Source of the DNA: Campylobacteraceae bacterium
GTDB taxonomy: Bacteria > Campylobacterota > Campylobacteria > Campylobacterales > Campylobacteraceae
DNA length: 63,922 nt
Assembly: GCA_900753405.1 (NCBI GenBank)
Contig: CAADYZ010000011.1
Span: 1 to 63,922, forward strand
Direction of reading: 5' to 3'
The position numbers and the translations under genes are program-made. The notes below the pieces were generated by a model that had not been told where the DNA came from, did not search any database, and worked only from the letters and a program-made list of their open reading frames with translations. Shown piece by piece: positions 9,127 through 17,415 of the stretch. How positions within the stretch are numbered: position 1 is the first letter of the stretch; each line of letters starts with the position of its first letter.

Positions 9127-10650
9127 TTAAATCACGCTCGCCAACTCCTCTGGCGTGAGGTAGGCGCCAAGGATGTGCTTTGCCTCGCTCATCGTGCCGA
9201 CTTTCACGAGCATATCCCCTTTGCCAAGCAGCTCTTGTGCCCCTTGCTCGTCTAAAATTAGCTTTGAGTCGCTAGCTTTTGGCACTTTGAAGGCGACTCT
9301 GCCCGCAACATTTGTCCGCAAAGTGCCTCTAAAACTGTGTCCGTCAAGTTTTTGCGTGCTTAAAATGAGGTGAATCCCCGCTCCACGCGCCATTTGCGCG
9401 AGGCGTTCAAGCGGCTTGCTCACCGCTTTTTCTTTGCCCTCTTGATCGATGAGATCTTTTAGCTCGTCGATGATGATCACCTTGTAGTTTAGCCCAAGCG
9501 AAGCGGCGTCATCGCAGTTTTTGCTCCTCATCAACAAGTAGCGGTCTTCAACCTCACGCACAAAGCCCTCCAACGCCGCCGCCGCCGCGTCTAACTGGCT
9601 GATGATGTGGATTTTTGAGCCAAAAACGCGAAAGTCTAGTCCTGACTTTGTCACTTCGATGAGGTAAATTTCCGTGTTTTTGTTTTGCAGCAAGCAGGCG
9701 ATCGTGTTTTTGATAAAAACGCTTTTGCCGCTATTGGTTGAGCCTGCGACAAAGAGGTGCGGAGCGTGCGTCAAGTCAAAACAAAACGCCTCGTCATCCA
9801 CACTCTGCCCCGCGTAAATCCCAAGCTTAAAGCCGCCGTTTTTCACCGCTCTCAACCCCGCTTGAAACTGTTTTTTGACAACCCAACGCCAGCTGCTTGC
9901 AGGCTTTGAGATCTGCACATCATACGCCCGCGAGACGCCTTCGTGCTTTTTGCACAAAACGCTTTGCCCAAATTCGTTGCTAAGGTATTTTGCTTTTTGT
10001 TCAAAAAGGCTGATCTGCTCGGCGTTTTCAAGCTCGATTTGACAAATGTGGTGTCTGTAAGAGTCAAGTTCGCCAAGCGAGCTAACGGAGATGCCAACGG
10101 CTTTAAAGTAACGCCGCAACTGCTCGAAAAAGTCCGAGTCTTGCGCGTTTTGCGGCTGCAAAAAGCCGCCGCTTGCCACCTCGTCAAAGTCAAGCGACTC
10201 TAAGCACCACTGGTAGATGCTGTCAGAATTTTTCCACGAATTTTGCAACTCAAAAAGCCCGCGTTTGATGTATTTGCTAAGAATTTGCAGGTAAAATTCG
10301 TCATTTTTAAACAAATCCTCGCCCTCAAATTCCTCCTTGTGAAGCAGGTAAAGCAGCGCTCGCACCGCTAGGTCAAAGTCGTCTTTTTTCTCCTTGCTCG
10401 CCTTGCCTGTGAGTTGGCTTAGGTGATACTCGCCTTTTTTGCCCTTTTCGCTTTTGATCTGCTTTTGCTCCCAAAGTGGCGAGTTTAGCGGGATCTTCGG
10501 GCAGTTTAGCGCGCGGGCTAGGGCGACTCGCAACACGAGGTATTTTGGAAATTCGTTGTCGCTAAACTCAGGCTGCTTAAAGCCAAAACCCTCTTTTCTA
10601 ACTCGGTCGATCAACAACTCTTCGTTTGTGTTTGTGTAAAAATCCGCCAT
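9127..10650 (-). CDS. DndE-like domain fused to FtsK/HerA-type DNA translocase
   Basis: A 507-residue protein. Residues about 1-140 resemble DndE (LRVALARALN, EYHLSQLTG, ILSKYIKRGLFEL). Residues about 270-500 form an FtsK/SpoIIIE-type ATPase with Walker A GSTNSGKS (303-310), Walker B VIIIDEL (391-397) and a downstream STQ motif (431-433). DndE is normally a small separate protein that binds nicked DNA in the phosphorothioation complex, so a fused translocase is unusual. It is the last gene of the Dnd operon, 8 nt after dndD, with a GGAGAAGAG ribosome-binding site. The ATPase call is secure; the DndE assignment rests on pattern similarity and position. Confidence 0.75.
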   Translation of the reverse strand: MADFYTNTNEELLIDRVRKEGFGFKQPEFSDNEFPKYLVLRVALARALNCPKIPLNSPLWEQKQIKSEKGKKGEYHLSQLTGKASKEKKDDFDLAVRALLYLLHKEEFEGEDLFKNDEFYLQILSKYIKRGLFELQNSWKNSDSIYQWCLESLDFDEVASGGFLQPQNAQDSDFFEQLRRYFKAVGISVSSLGELDSYRHHICQIELENAEQISLFEQKAKYLSNEFGQSVLCKKHEGVSRAYDVQISKPASSWRWVVKKQFQAGLRAVKNGGFKLGIYAGQSVDDEAFCFDLTHAPHLFVAGSTNSGKSVFIKNTIACLLQNKNTEIYLIEVTKSGLDFRVFGSKIHIISQLDAAAAALEGFVREVEDRYLLMRSKNCDDAASLGLNYKVIIIDELKDLIDQEGKEKAVSKPLERLAQMARGAGIHLILSTQKLDGHSFRGTLRTNVAGRVAFKVPKASDSKLILDEQGAQELLGKGDMLVKVGTMSEAKHILGAYLTPEELASVI

Positions 10651-10658
10651 CTCTTCTC

Positions 10659-12653
10659 CTATAAAATCTCTTCAATGCTAGCTGGTGTAATTTTCGCGTG
10701 CTGCCTGTCGTTTGAATTTGTGATCTGGTAAAGCCCTGCTAAATGAGGTTTTGCGAGTTCAAATTCGGTTTTGCCAATTTCACCGCTGTGAGGTAGGATG
10801 ATGACTTGCGTCTTTTTGGCGTAGTAGTGTTTGATGATGTTTGCGCGGTTTTTCGCGTCAATGCGGCTTAGCGGCGTGTCGATGATGAGCGGAATTTGGC
10901 TGTTTGAAAGCTCACTTAACGCCCAAAAAATGCTGATCGCTAAGATCTGCTTTTGCCCGCTGCTTTGCGACTCAACGACAATCTCCTCGCCGTTTTTGTC
11001 CTTTAACTTGATGGCAAAATCCTCGCTGATCTCCAACTCGGCGATGTTATCGTTTGGCAAGATGAGTTTGTATTTTGCCAAAATCTCATCGTGCAGCTCT
11101 TCACGCAGTTTTGCTACAAGTCGGTCTTTGTATTCTTTAATGCAGTTGTGTAAATTGTCTAAAATTTCAAGCTTGCCTTCGATCCGCTCGGTGCTGATGT
11201 TTTGCTCGATTGAGTAGATCTCCCTTTGCGTTTGGTTGTAGCTCTCTTCTAGGGTTTGGATCTGGTTTTGAGTCTCTTTGACTTCGGCTTGCAGCTTTTC
11301 GCCATTTAACTCACAGTCTCGTTTTTGCGCGTCTAACTCCTCTTGTTTGAGCTTTGTGTATTCGTCTGTGTTTTGCGCACTCAACTCATCCTCGATGCCA
11401 AGCAGTTCGTGATTTAAGGTTTGAATTTTGCGTAGCACCGCGTTTAGAGGATTGTTTTCGTTTCTATGTAAAATTCCGTAAATTTCTTTGACGCTTCTTA
11501 GCGGAATTTGGCTCTGTTTTGTGGCGATGTTTTCTTCTAAAATCTCTGGCATTTGGCTCAAAAGTTCGCTAAAAACCGCCCCTTGCGTGAGGTTTTGCGT
11601 TCTGTCACTCAAAAGTTGTAAGATCTGCGGCAGCAGCCGTCTAAACGCCTCGATGTCGTCTTTTTGCGCGCTGTTTTCCAAGGCGTCAAGCTCTTCTTGC
11701 AACGCCGCTAAAAGCTTGGCGTTACCGCTTAAAACGACCGCTTTTAGCGGGTTTGTGAGGCTGGTTTTGGCTTCGAAAATGTTTTGTTTTGTGTTTTGTT
11801 GAGCAGAAATGAGCCGCTCTTGCTCTTTGCTCGTGTCGCTAATTAGCTTCAAAAGCGAATTTTCCACCTCCTTTAACTGCGTATAACACTCCTCTAACTG
11901 CTTATTAAACTCGCTTAAAACCTCGTTGTGGCTGGCGATATTTTCTGTAATGCGTTGCGCTTCTTGCCTTTTCAAGAGCAGCTGCTTAGCTTGAAATTGG
12001 TCGCGAATTTGGCTGTTTTTCAACTCTTCTTGCTTCTTTTTTGTCATTTTTGTGATAATGTCAAGCGGTTTGATCTGCAAAATATCTTCGATTTTCTCGC
12101 GTAGTTTTGTGCGTAAGTTGTCGCTAATCTTCTCGATCTCCTCTCCGTCAAAAAAGAAAAATTCCACGAAATTTGGTGGCAACATCAAATTTGCTTTGAG
12201 CTGCGCCTCAACGCCCAAAAACTCCTCGTGCCCAAGCCTTAACGACAAATTTTCGACAACTCTGTTTGCGGCTTCTAGTCTCCACGAGCGTTTTAAAGCA
12301 AAACTTTGCCCCTTAAAGTCACCTTCAAAACAGATGAAAAACTCGCTGTTTTCTTGCAAACGGGCGGCTTTGTTTAAGACGCCGTTCCACTCTGTGTTGC
12401 CCAAGATGAGCTGTTGCGGACTTTTGATTTTGGCAGCAAATCGCGAGATGACTTCATTAGCCGTGCTGCCAACGCCCTCTGTGCCTAAAAACAGCAACTT
12501 CGCACAGCGGATGAAACTTGTTTTGCCAAAGCCGTTGTTGCCGTAAATGCAGTAAAGCCGCTTGTCAGGTTGCGGCGTAAAATCCACGCTCACTTCACCA
12601 AAATACGCAAACACATTACAAAGCGTAATTTTTTTAATAAACATCACCCTCAT
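10659..12653 (-). CDS. dndD: DNA phosphorothioation ATPase DndD
   Basis: A 664-residue SMC/RecN-like ATPase with Walker A GNNGFGKTS near the N-terminus, a long Gln/Glu-rich coiled-coil middle, the ABC signature SSGQKQILAIS and Walker B IPLIIDTP. Size and architecture are those of DndD, the ATPase of the Dnd complex that replaces a non-bridging phosphate oxygen in DNA with sulfur. It overlaps the 3' end of dndC by 20 nt; a second in-frame ATG at 12644 is a possible start. The generic SMC architecture alone would not prove DndD, but the direct pairing with DndC does so convincingly. Confidence 0.87.
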   Translation of the reverse strand: MRVMFIKKITLCNVFAYFGEVSVDFTPQPDKRLYCIYGNNGFGKTSFIRCAKLLFLGTEGVGSTANEVISRFAAKIKSPQQLILGNTEWNGVLNKAARLQENSEFFICFEGDFKGQSFALKRSWRLEAANRVVENLSLRLGHEEFLGVEAQLKANLMLPPNFVEFFFFDGEEIEKISDNLRTKLREKIEDILQIKPLDIITKMTKKKQEELKNSQIRDQFQAKQLLLKRQEAQRITENIASHNEVLSEFNKQLEECYTQLKEVENSLLKLISDTSKEQERLISAQQNTKQNIFEAKTSLTNPLKAVVLSGNAKLLAALQEELDALENSAQKDDIEAFRRLLPQILQLLSDRTQNLTQGAVFSELLSQMPEILEENIATKQSQIPLRSVKEIYGILHRNENNPLNAVLRKIQTLNHELLGIEDELSAQNTDEYTKLKQEELDAQKRDCELNGEKLQAEVKETQNQIQTLEESYNQTQREIYSIEQNISTERIEGKLEILDNLHNCIKEYKDRLVAKLREELHDEILAKYKLILPNDNIAELEISEDFAIKLKDKNGEEIVVESQSSGQKQILAISIFWALSELSNSQIPLIIDTPLSRIDAKNRANIIKHYYAKKTQVIILPHSGEIGKTEFELAKPHLAGLYQITNSNDRQHAKITPASIEEIL

Positions 12654-14085
12654 CCTTTCTTTGTTTTGCGGTTTTGTCGCTTAAAATTTTTGAAATTTCC
12701 TCTTTGATTTGAAATTCGGCTCGGCTTTTTACCGCATTAGCGTAGATCTCAACGCTTTTTGTGATCAAATTCGACACACTCGCAAAGTCCAAGTTGTGTG
12801 ACGATTTTGACGCAAATTCCCCCAAAACCTCTTGTAAAATTTCTTGATGTAAAACCTTGCTTTTTTCCATCCTAAACTCCTTTAAACGCCCAAATTTTTG
12901 CGCGATTTGTATCGCCGTTTGCTCTAAATCAAAGTCTTTATCCCACTCGTTTTGAATGGCTAAAATCTGCTCGTCTGCTAAAAGTTGCGAGCCGCCATTT
13001 GCCTTAAATTCACTCTCAGCCTCTAAAAGTTTTGTGAAAATCTCAACTCTTGCGCTGCTTAAAAACGGACCTAAACCGCCGACTTTATACACCGCCCGCC
13101 CAAATCGGTTGTAGTCAGCTCGCGCGTTTGGGTCTTCGCGTAGTTTTTTGATGAAATTGCGAAAGTCGTTGAGCGGTTTTAAGTGCGTCTCGCCTGTGTT
13201 GATGAAGCCTTGCATCGACTTGTCTTCATTCACCACCGTGCAAATCCAACACCCAAAACGCGAGCCGCCACAGCTGCTTTGTTTTAAGTCGGTGATGAAC
13301 TGACATTCGTCTCCGCTAGCCTTTGTGTAAAGCTCGAAAAGCTCGCTGTGATCCTTGTCCCACAAGGGTTTGTGCGAGAGCAAAAATCCCCAGACATCAT
13401 CCGTTTTCCACTCGGCGATCGGCGAGTAGCTTAGTGTGTTGGGGAAGTCTTCGTGTTGCGAGTAGCCGTCCTCGTTTAAGACGCGTTTTTCGATGGAGCG
13501 CTTGCGGTTGCTTAACTCGGTTTTGCGAGAACCAAGCAGCAAAATGCACGAGCCGTGTTTGCGCGTGATTTTCGCAACTTGTGCCTTTGCGGGGTTGATT
13601 TTAAGGCGTTCGGTGCACCAGCGAAAAGTCCGCGTTGGGCTTGGGTAGCCCTTGCCGATGAGATTGACCCAAAAGTCATCTTTTAAACTCGGCGCAACCA
13701 AAATCACCTCAAAAGGAATGCCGTTTGCCTTTGCGTGAGTGTTGATCGAGCTAATCACGCTGCGCAAAAACTGGTCGATGTGCGGGGCTTCGACGAGCGT
13801 GTTTGAGGCGATCGCGTAAGTTTGTCTTCTTAAATGCGGCGGCAAGGCAACTAACATCTCATAAACAAGTTGCAGCACGCAAGTCGAGTCCTTGCCTCCG
13901 CTAAAAGTTACAACCCACGCTTTTTTGTTGGCTAGATATCGCTGTTTTAGGGTTTGGATGGTTTGAGAGACGAGCGGGTTTTGCTGCGTTAGAGGTTGGG
14001 CGTTAGGCTCGCAGTTTGTGGCATTGTTAAATTTAAAGGCGGATTCTTGTGCGGGGGGGGGCGAAGCTTGTAAGCTCAAAACCAT
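12634..14085 (-). CDS. dndC: DNA phosphorothioation sulfurtransferase DndC
   Basis: A PAPS-reductase-like protein with the PP-loop motif VVTFSGGKDST and a cysteine cluster (SCGGSRFGCWIC) that fits the iron-sulfur site of DndC. It activates and transfers sulfur to the DNA backbone. The start is taken as ATG 14085, with GGAG 10 nt upstream; GTG 14091 is also in frame. The first residues cross a C9 tract on the coding strand (G9 on plus, 14053-14061) encoding Pro-Pro-Pro, so slippage would break the gene near its start. The start lies inside the rhodanese gene, suggesting translational coupling. Confidence 0.9.
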   Translation of the reverse strand: MVLSLQASPPPAQESAFKFNNATNCEPNAQPLTQQNPLVSQTIQTLKQRYLANKKAWVVTFSGGKDSTCVLQLVYEMLVALPPHLRRQTYAIASNTLVEAPHIDQFLRSVISSINTHAKANGIPFEVILVAPSLKDDFWVNLIGKGYPSPTRTFRWCTERLKINPAKAQVAKITRKHGSCILLLGSRKTELSNRKRSIEKRVLNEDGYSQHEDFPNTLSYSPIAEWKTDDVWGFLLSHKPLWDKDHSELFELYTKASGDECQFITDLKQSSCGGSRFGCWICTVVNEDKSMQGFINTGETHLKPLNDFRNFIKKLREDPNARADYNRFGRAVYKVGGLGPFLSSARVEIFTKLLEAESEFKANGGSQLLADEQILAIQNEWDKDFDLEQTAIQIAQKFGRLKEFRMEKSKVLHQEILQEVLGEFASKSSHNLDFASVSNLITKSVEIYANAVKSRAEFQIKEEISKILSDKTAKQRKDEGDVY

Positions 14086-14395
14086 TGTCACTAAGCTCCA
14101 TCACACCGCAGTTTAGGTAAAAAATCTCCTCTCGTGCGTAGCTTGCTACAAATTCCGCGCGAGAAGCCAAAAATTCGCACATTTGCTTTGCGCGTTTGGC
14201 ACTAAAACAGAGGATTAAAAGCGGCTTTGAAGTTGCGTTTTGCAGCGCGAATTGGCTAATCTCATATTCATTAACAAGGTGATGAGAGTTTGGTAAGTGT
14301 GCTGCTAAAAACGACTGCTTACCGCGGATGTCGATGACGCAAAAAGACTCTTGCTTAACCCCAAATTCCTCCGCATTTACCCCGACAACTCTCAT
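14033..14395 (-). CDS. Single-domain rhodanese-like sulfurtransferase of the Dnd operon
   Basis: A 120-residue rhodanese domain: IDIRGKQSFLAAHLPNSHHL corresponds to the usual IDVR...GHIPGA block, and LCFSAKRA (Cys63) to the active-site loop. It is the first gene of the Dnd operon and overlaps dndC by about 50 nt. No cysteine desulfurase (DndA) or DndB gene is seen nearby, so this protein may hand sulfur from a housekeeping IscS to DndC; that role is inferred. The overlap contains the C9 tract. With one C fewer, the rhodanese frame reads directly into dndC and would give a rhodanese-DndC fusion. A possible AAGG ribosome-binding site precedes the ATG. Confidence 0.75.
   Translation of the reverse strand: MRVVGVNAEEFGVKQESFCVIDIRGKQSFLAAHLPNSHHLVNEYEISQFALQNATSKPLLILCFSAKRAKQMCEFLASRAEFVASYAREEIFYLNCGVMELSDNGFELTSFAPPRTRIRL
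14053..14061 (+). repeat. G9 homopolymer tract in the rhodanese/dndC overlap
   Basis: Nine consecutive G on plus (C9 on the coding strand). Tracts of this length are typical slippage sites in Campylobacter. Nine gives two separate proteins; eight gives a fusion; ten puts the rhodanese frame in the third frame and disrupts dndC. Confidence 0.85.
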
Positions 14396-14520
14396 TTTTT
14401 ACCTTAAAATAATATTTAACTTTTCATATTAATATCTTTTACTTGAAGAGAACCTGAAATGATTTGAGAAGTTGGCGGCGAGTTGTTAAGATTTTTTTTA
14501 AGGTTGCTGTCAGCTAAAAT

Positions 14521-14544
14521 GTCAAAATCAAATTTGATTTTGAC
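14521..14544. repeat. Dispersed palindrome, perfect 24-bp copy
   Basis: GTCAAAATCAAA followed directly by its reverse complement, in the 203-bp gap between the Dnd operon and the carboxynorspermidine synthase gene. An identical 24-mer occurs at 46051-46074. Confidence 0.85.
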
Positions 14545-14598
14545 AATTTGCAAAGGCGGTGGTTGCAAGCTTGCCCGCAGCCAACCGCGGTGGCTAAA

Positions 14599-15813
14599 CT
14601 ACGCCTCGCATTCCTCGCCCAAACTTGGCGACATTTCTAAAATTTTCCACGGCAAGCCCTGTTTGTTTAACTCGTCCATAAACGGCTTTGCGTCAAATTC
14701 TTCCATATTTTTCACACCCACGCCGTTCCAAATGCCATTTGCCACGAGCTTTGCGCCTATCATCGCTGGCACGCCTGTGGTGTAGCTCACCGCTTGCGCG
14801 CCCGTCTCGGCAAAGCACTCTTCGTGCTTGCAGACATTGTAGATATACACTTGCCTTTGCTTGCCGTCTTTTACGCCACGAATCACGCAGCCTATGTTCG
14901 TGTAGCCCTTTGTGCGCGCTCCAAGGCTTGCAGGGTCTGGCAAAAGCGTCTTTAAAAACTCGATAGGCACTATCTCGCGCCCTTGATGAAGCACGGGTTT
15001 GATGCCTAGCATTCCGACATTTTCAAGGCATTTCATATGAGTAAGATAGCTTTGCGAAAAGGTCATAAAAAAGCGAATTCGCCTAAGTCCGCGAATGTTT
15101 TTGACTAAACTTTCAAGCTCTTCGTGGTAAAGCAAATAGCTGTCCTTAACCCCAACTTCTGGGTAATCCCACTGCATTTTCACCGACACAGGCGCGGTTT
15201 CAATCCACTCGCCATTTTGCCAAAAACGCCCCTTTGCGCTCACTTCACGCAAGTTTATCTCAGGGTTAAAATTTGTCGCAAAAGCGTAGCCGTGGTCGCC
15301 AGCGTTGCAATCAAGTATGTCGATGAAATGAATCTCATCAAAGAGATTTTGCTGAGCGTAAGCGCAAAAAACATTTGTAACACCAGGGTCAAAACCGCTT
15401 CCCAAAAGCCCTAAAATTCCAGCTTTTTTGAATTTTTCGTCCCGCGCCCATTGCTCTTTATACTCAAATTTAGCCACATCAGGATGCTCGTAATTTGCCG
15501 TGTCGATGTAGCTAACTCCCGCCCGCGCGCACGCGTCCATCAGCGTTAAATCTTGGTAAGGCAAAGCAACATTGAGCAGCGTTTTTGCGCCAGTTTTTTT
15601 AAGCAGCTCAACTACCGCCGCGACATCATCCGCATCCACCGCCGCAGTCTCAACCTCCACGCCAACGCGCTCTTTGATGAACGCGGCGATCTCGTCACAC
15701 TTGCTTTTTGTCCTGCTCGCAAGTGTGATTTTGCCAAACGCTTCCACATTCATCGCACACTTAACCGCCGCAACTCGCCCAACGCCACCAGCACCGATAA
15801 TCAAAAGGTTCAA
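14599..15813 (-). CDS. Carboxynorspermidine/carboxyspermidine synthase (saccharopine dehydrogenase family)
   Basis: A 404-residue oxidoreductase with an N-terminal Rossmann motif IIGAGGVGRVAA and the saccharopine-reductase-like architecture (GSGFDPGVTNVF, DILDCNAGDHG). In Campylobacter this family condenses aspartate semialdehyde with a diamine to carboxy(nor)spermidine, the first step of the alternative spermidine route. Its partner, carboxynorspermidine decarboxylase, is not in the window. It is transcribed divergently from frr. A lysine-pathway saccharopine dehydrogenase is less likely, because Campylobacter makes lysine by the diaminopimelate route. Confidence 0.85.
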   Translation of the reverse strand: MNLLIIGAGGVGRVAAVKCAMNVEAFGKITLASRTKSKCDEIAAFIKERVGVEVETAAVDADDVAAVVELLKKTGAKTLLNVALPYQDLTLMDACARAGVSYIDTANYEHPDVAKFEYKEQWARDEKFKKAGILGLLGSGFDPGVTNVFCAYAQQNLFDEIHFIDILDCNAGDHGYAFATNFNPEINLREVSAKGRFWQNGEWIETAPVSVKMQWDYPEVGVKDSYLLYHEELESLVKNIRGLRRIRFFMTFSQSYLTHMKCLENVGMLGIKPVLHQGREIVPIEFLKTLLPDPASLGARTKGYTNIGCVIRGVKDGKQRQVYIYNVCKHEECFAETGAQAVSYTTGVPAMIGAKLVANGIWNGVGVKNMEEFDAKPFMDELNKQGLPWKILEMSPSLGEECEA

Positions 15814-15938
15814 TTTCCATCCTTAAAAACAAATTTCAAAGGGTGATTTTAGTGAAAATTTTGTCATAAACTGCTTAAATGGCGTGATTTTAAGCAAAAA
15901 AAGGCTAAAATCAGGCGATTTTTTACCAAAGGACGAGA

Positions 15939-16496
15939 ATGTTAAAGACCATTTACACCGCACAGCAACAGAGCGCAAACAAAGCACTAGACGCACTTCG
16001 CCGCAACTTTGGCACGCTTCGCACGGGCAAGGTGAATGCGGCGATTTTGGATAATGTTTCGGTGGATTACTACGGGACGCCAACGCCTATTAACCAAGTC
16101 GCAACGGTGATGACGACTGACGCCGTGACGATCGCCATCACGCCGTGGGAGAGAAGTATGCTAAAAGCCATCACCGCGGCGATCGCGGGCGCGAATTTGG
16201 GCGTCAATCCTAACAATGACGGCGAGTGCGTGAAGCTGTTTTTCCCGCCGATGACGCTTGAAGAGAGGCAAAAAAGCGCGAAAGAGGCGAAGGTGATGGG
16301 GGATAACGCGAAAGTGGCTGTGAGAAACGGGCGCAAGAGTGCGAATGACGAGGTCAAAAAGCTTGAAAAAGACAAGGCTGTGAGCGAAGACGAGGCGAAA
16401 AAGGCTTATGACGAGGTGCAGAAGATTACTGATGAGTTTATCGCCAAGATTGACGAAATGGTGAAAAACAAAGAAGCTGAGCTGCTTAAAATCTAG
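15939..16496 (+). CDS. frr: Ribosome recycling factor
   Basis: 185 residues, the normal length. It shows the conserved N-terminal LRTGKVNAAILD and VDYYGTPTPINQVA, the DAVTIAITPWERS segment and the C-terminal coiled helix region. With EF-G it splits post-termination ribosomes. It stands alone in the plus direction and is followed by a strong intrinsic terminator. Confidence 0.97.
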   Translation: MLKTIYTAQQQSANKALDALRRNFGTLRTGKVNAAILDNVSVDYYGTPTPINQVATVMTTDAVTIAITPWERSMLKAITAAIAGANLGVNPNNDGECVKLFFPPMTLEERQKSAKEAKVMGDNAKVAVRNGRKSANDEVKKLEKDKAVSEDEAKKAYDEVQKITDEFIAKIDEMVKNKEAELLKI

Positions 16497-16508
16497 CCTT
16501 TTGGTTGC

Positions 16509-16529
16509 GCGGCGTGGCTTTCACGCCGC
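16509..16529 (+). terminator. Intrinsic terminator of frr
   Basis: GCGGCGTG and CACGCCGC form an 8-bp stem with a 5-nt loop, followed by CTTTTGTTT, 12 nt after the frr stop. Confidence 0.8.
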
Positions 16530-16817
16530 CTTTTGTTTGACCGCTTTTTGTTTTCTGCGTTAATTTGTTTGTTTTTCTCGCCGTTTTTACAACGCAGTTT
16601 TGTTGCTTGTCTTGCTCTTTTGTTGTGATTTTTCTTTTGCTGATTTCCAACGACTTGTTTTTTGCCACGCCATTTTTTTGTGTTACGCTGTTTTACCACG
16701 CCGCTTTGTTATTTTTTTGTTCTTTTTACCACGCTGTTTTCCGCTTTTGTATGATTTTAGTGCAACCAAAATATAAATTTGTCAAAATCAAATTTGAGTT
16801 TGACAAATTCGTAGCTT
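16530..16817 (+). other. T-rich non-coding tract after the frr terminator
   Basis: About 250 nt of strongly T-rich sequence with recurring ACCACGC(C/T)GTTTT-like units and no credible gene. A dispersed AAATTT palindrome lies near 16780-16806. Similar long T-rich tails on the coding strand follow other terminators in the window. Confidence 0.5.
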
Positions 16818-17370
16818 GAAATTTTAACTTTCCAGCTTTGGATTTAAGCCTAAAACTGGGATGAAAATTGTAAAGAAAATGCTTTCACCTACACTTTTAC
16901 GCTGGTAAAAGTGCTTAAATTTTCAAAGCAACGCTTTGAAAATTTCACGCCCTGGCGTTTAGGTGTAAAATCTTAAAAATATCAAAACCAAATTTGATTT
17001 TCGCAGTTTTAAATTTTTGGAGGCTTTGCGAGGTTAAATTTTCTTTCAAAGGGGGACAAGGGGGCTTGAATTGCGAAGTCGCTCCCGCAAATCCGCCTTT
17101 TATAATCCCCCAATCCCCCGACAACGCTTTCAAGGTTGCGTAAAAACCAAATTTGGTTTTTACGATTTTTTAAATATTTAGGCGTTTTGAAAATCAAATT
17201 TGACTTTTGTAAATTATATTTTTGGTTATTTAGAGCTGTTATGAAATTTTCAAAGCTTTGCTTTGAAAATTTAGGCACTTTTGCTGACGCAAAAGTGTAG
17301 GTGAAGTATTTTTTCAACGCAAAACAAGTTTTGCTAAATCATTGCTTTGTATGATTAGAAAAATTTGGGG
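16818..17370. repeat. Composite hairpin element, copy 2, bounded by inverted modules
   Basis: The most complete copy. The upstream sequence (GGATTTAAGCCTAAAA and following) is shared with copy 4. The hairpin module CACCTACACTTTTAC... lies at about 16885-16945. The G-rich/C-rich block follows, then the CGTAAAAAC/GTTTTTACG hairpin (17139-17164, here also an AAATTT palindrome). An inverted copy of the hairpin module at 17243-17338 closes the element, so it has long terminal inverted repeats like a MITE. No transposase is present. Confidence 0.8.
17243..17338 (-). repeat. Inverted hairpin module closing composite element copy 2
   Basis: Reverse complement of the module at the left end: a TTTTCAAAGC/GCTTTGAAAA stem, then CACTTTTGC/GCAAAAGTG, GTAGGTG, and the AAAACAAGTTTT palindrome. 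Confidence 0.75.
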
Positions 17371-17415
17371 GTTTATGATTTTGCAAAAATCAAATTTGGT
17401 TTTGACAAGGTAAAA

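Noticed and set aside
16945..17317. Minus-strand open frames in composite element copy 2
   Set aside because: They are not kept in copies 1, 3 or 4 and have no start signals.
16818..17370. Insertion sequence
   Set aside because: No transposase frame, no target duplication seen; only a MITE-like or structural element can be claimed.
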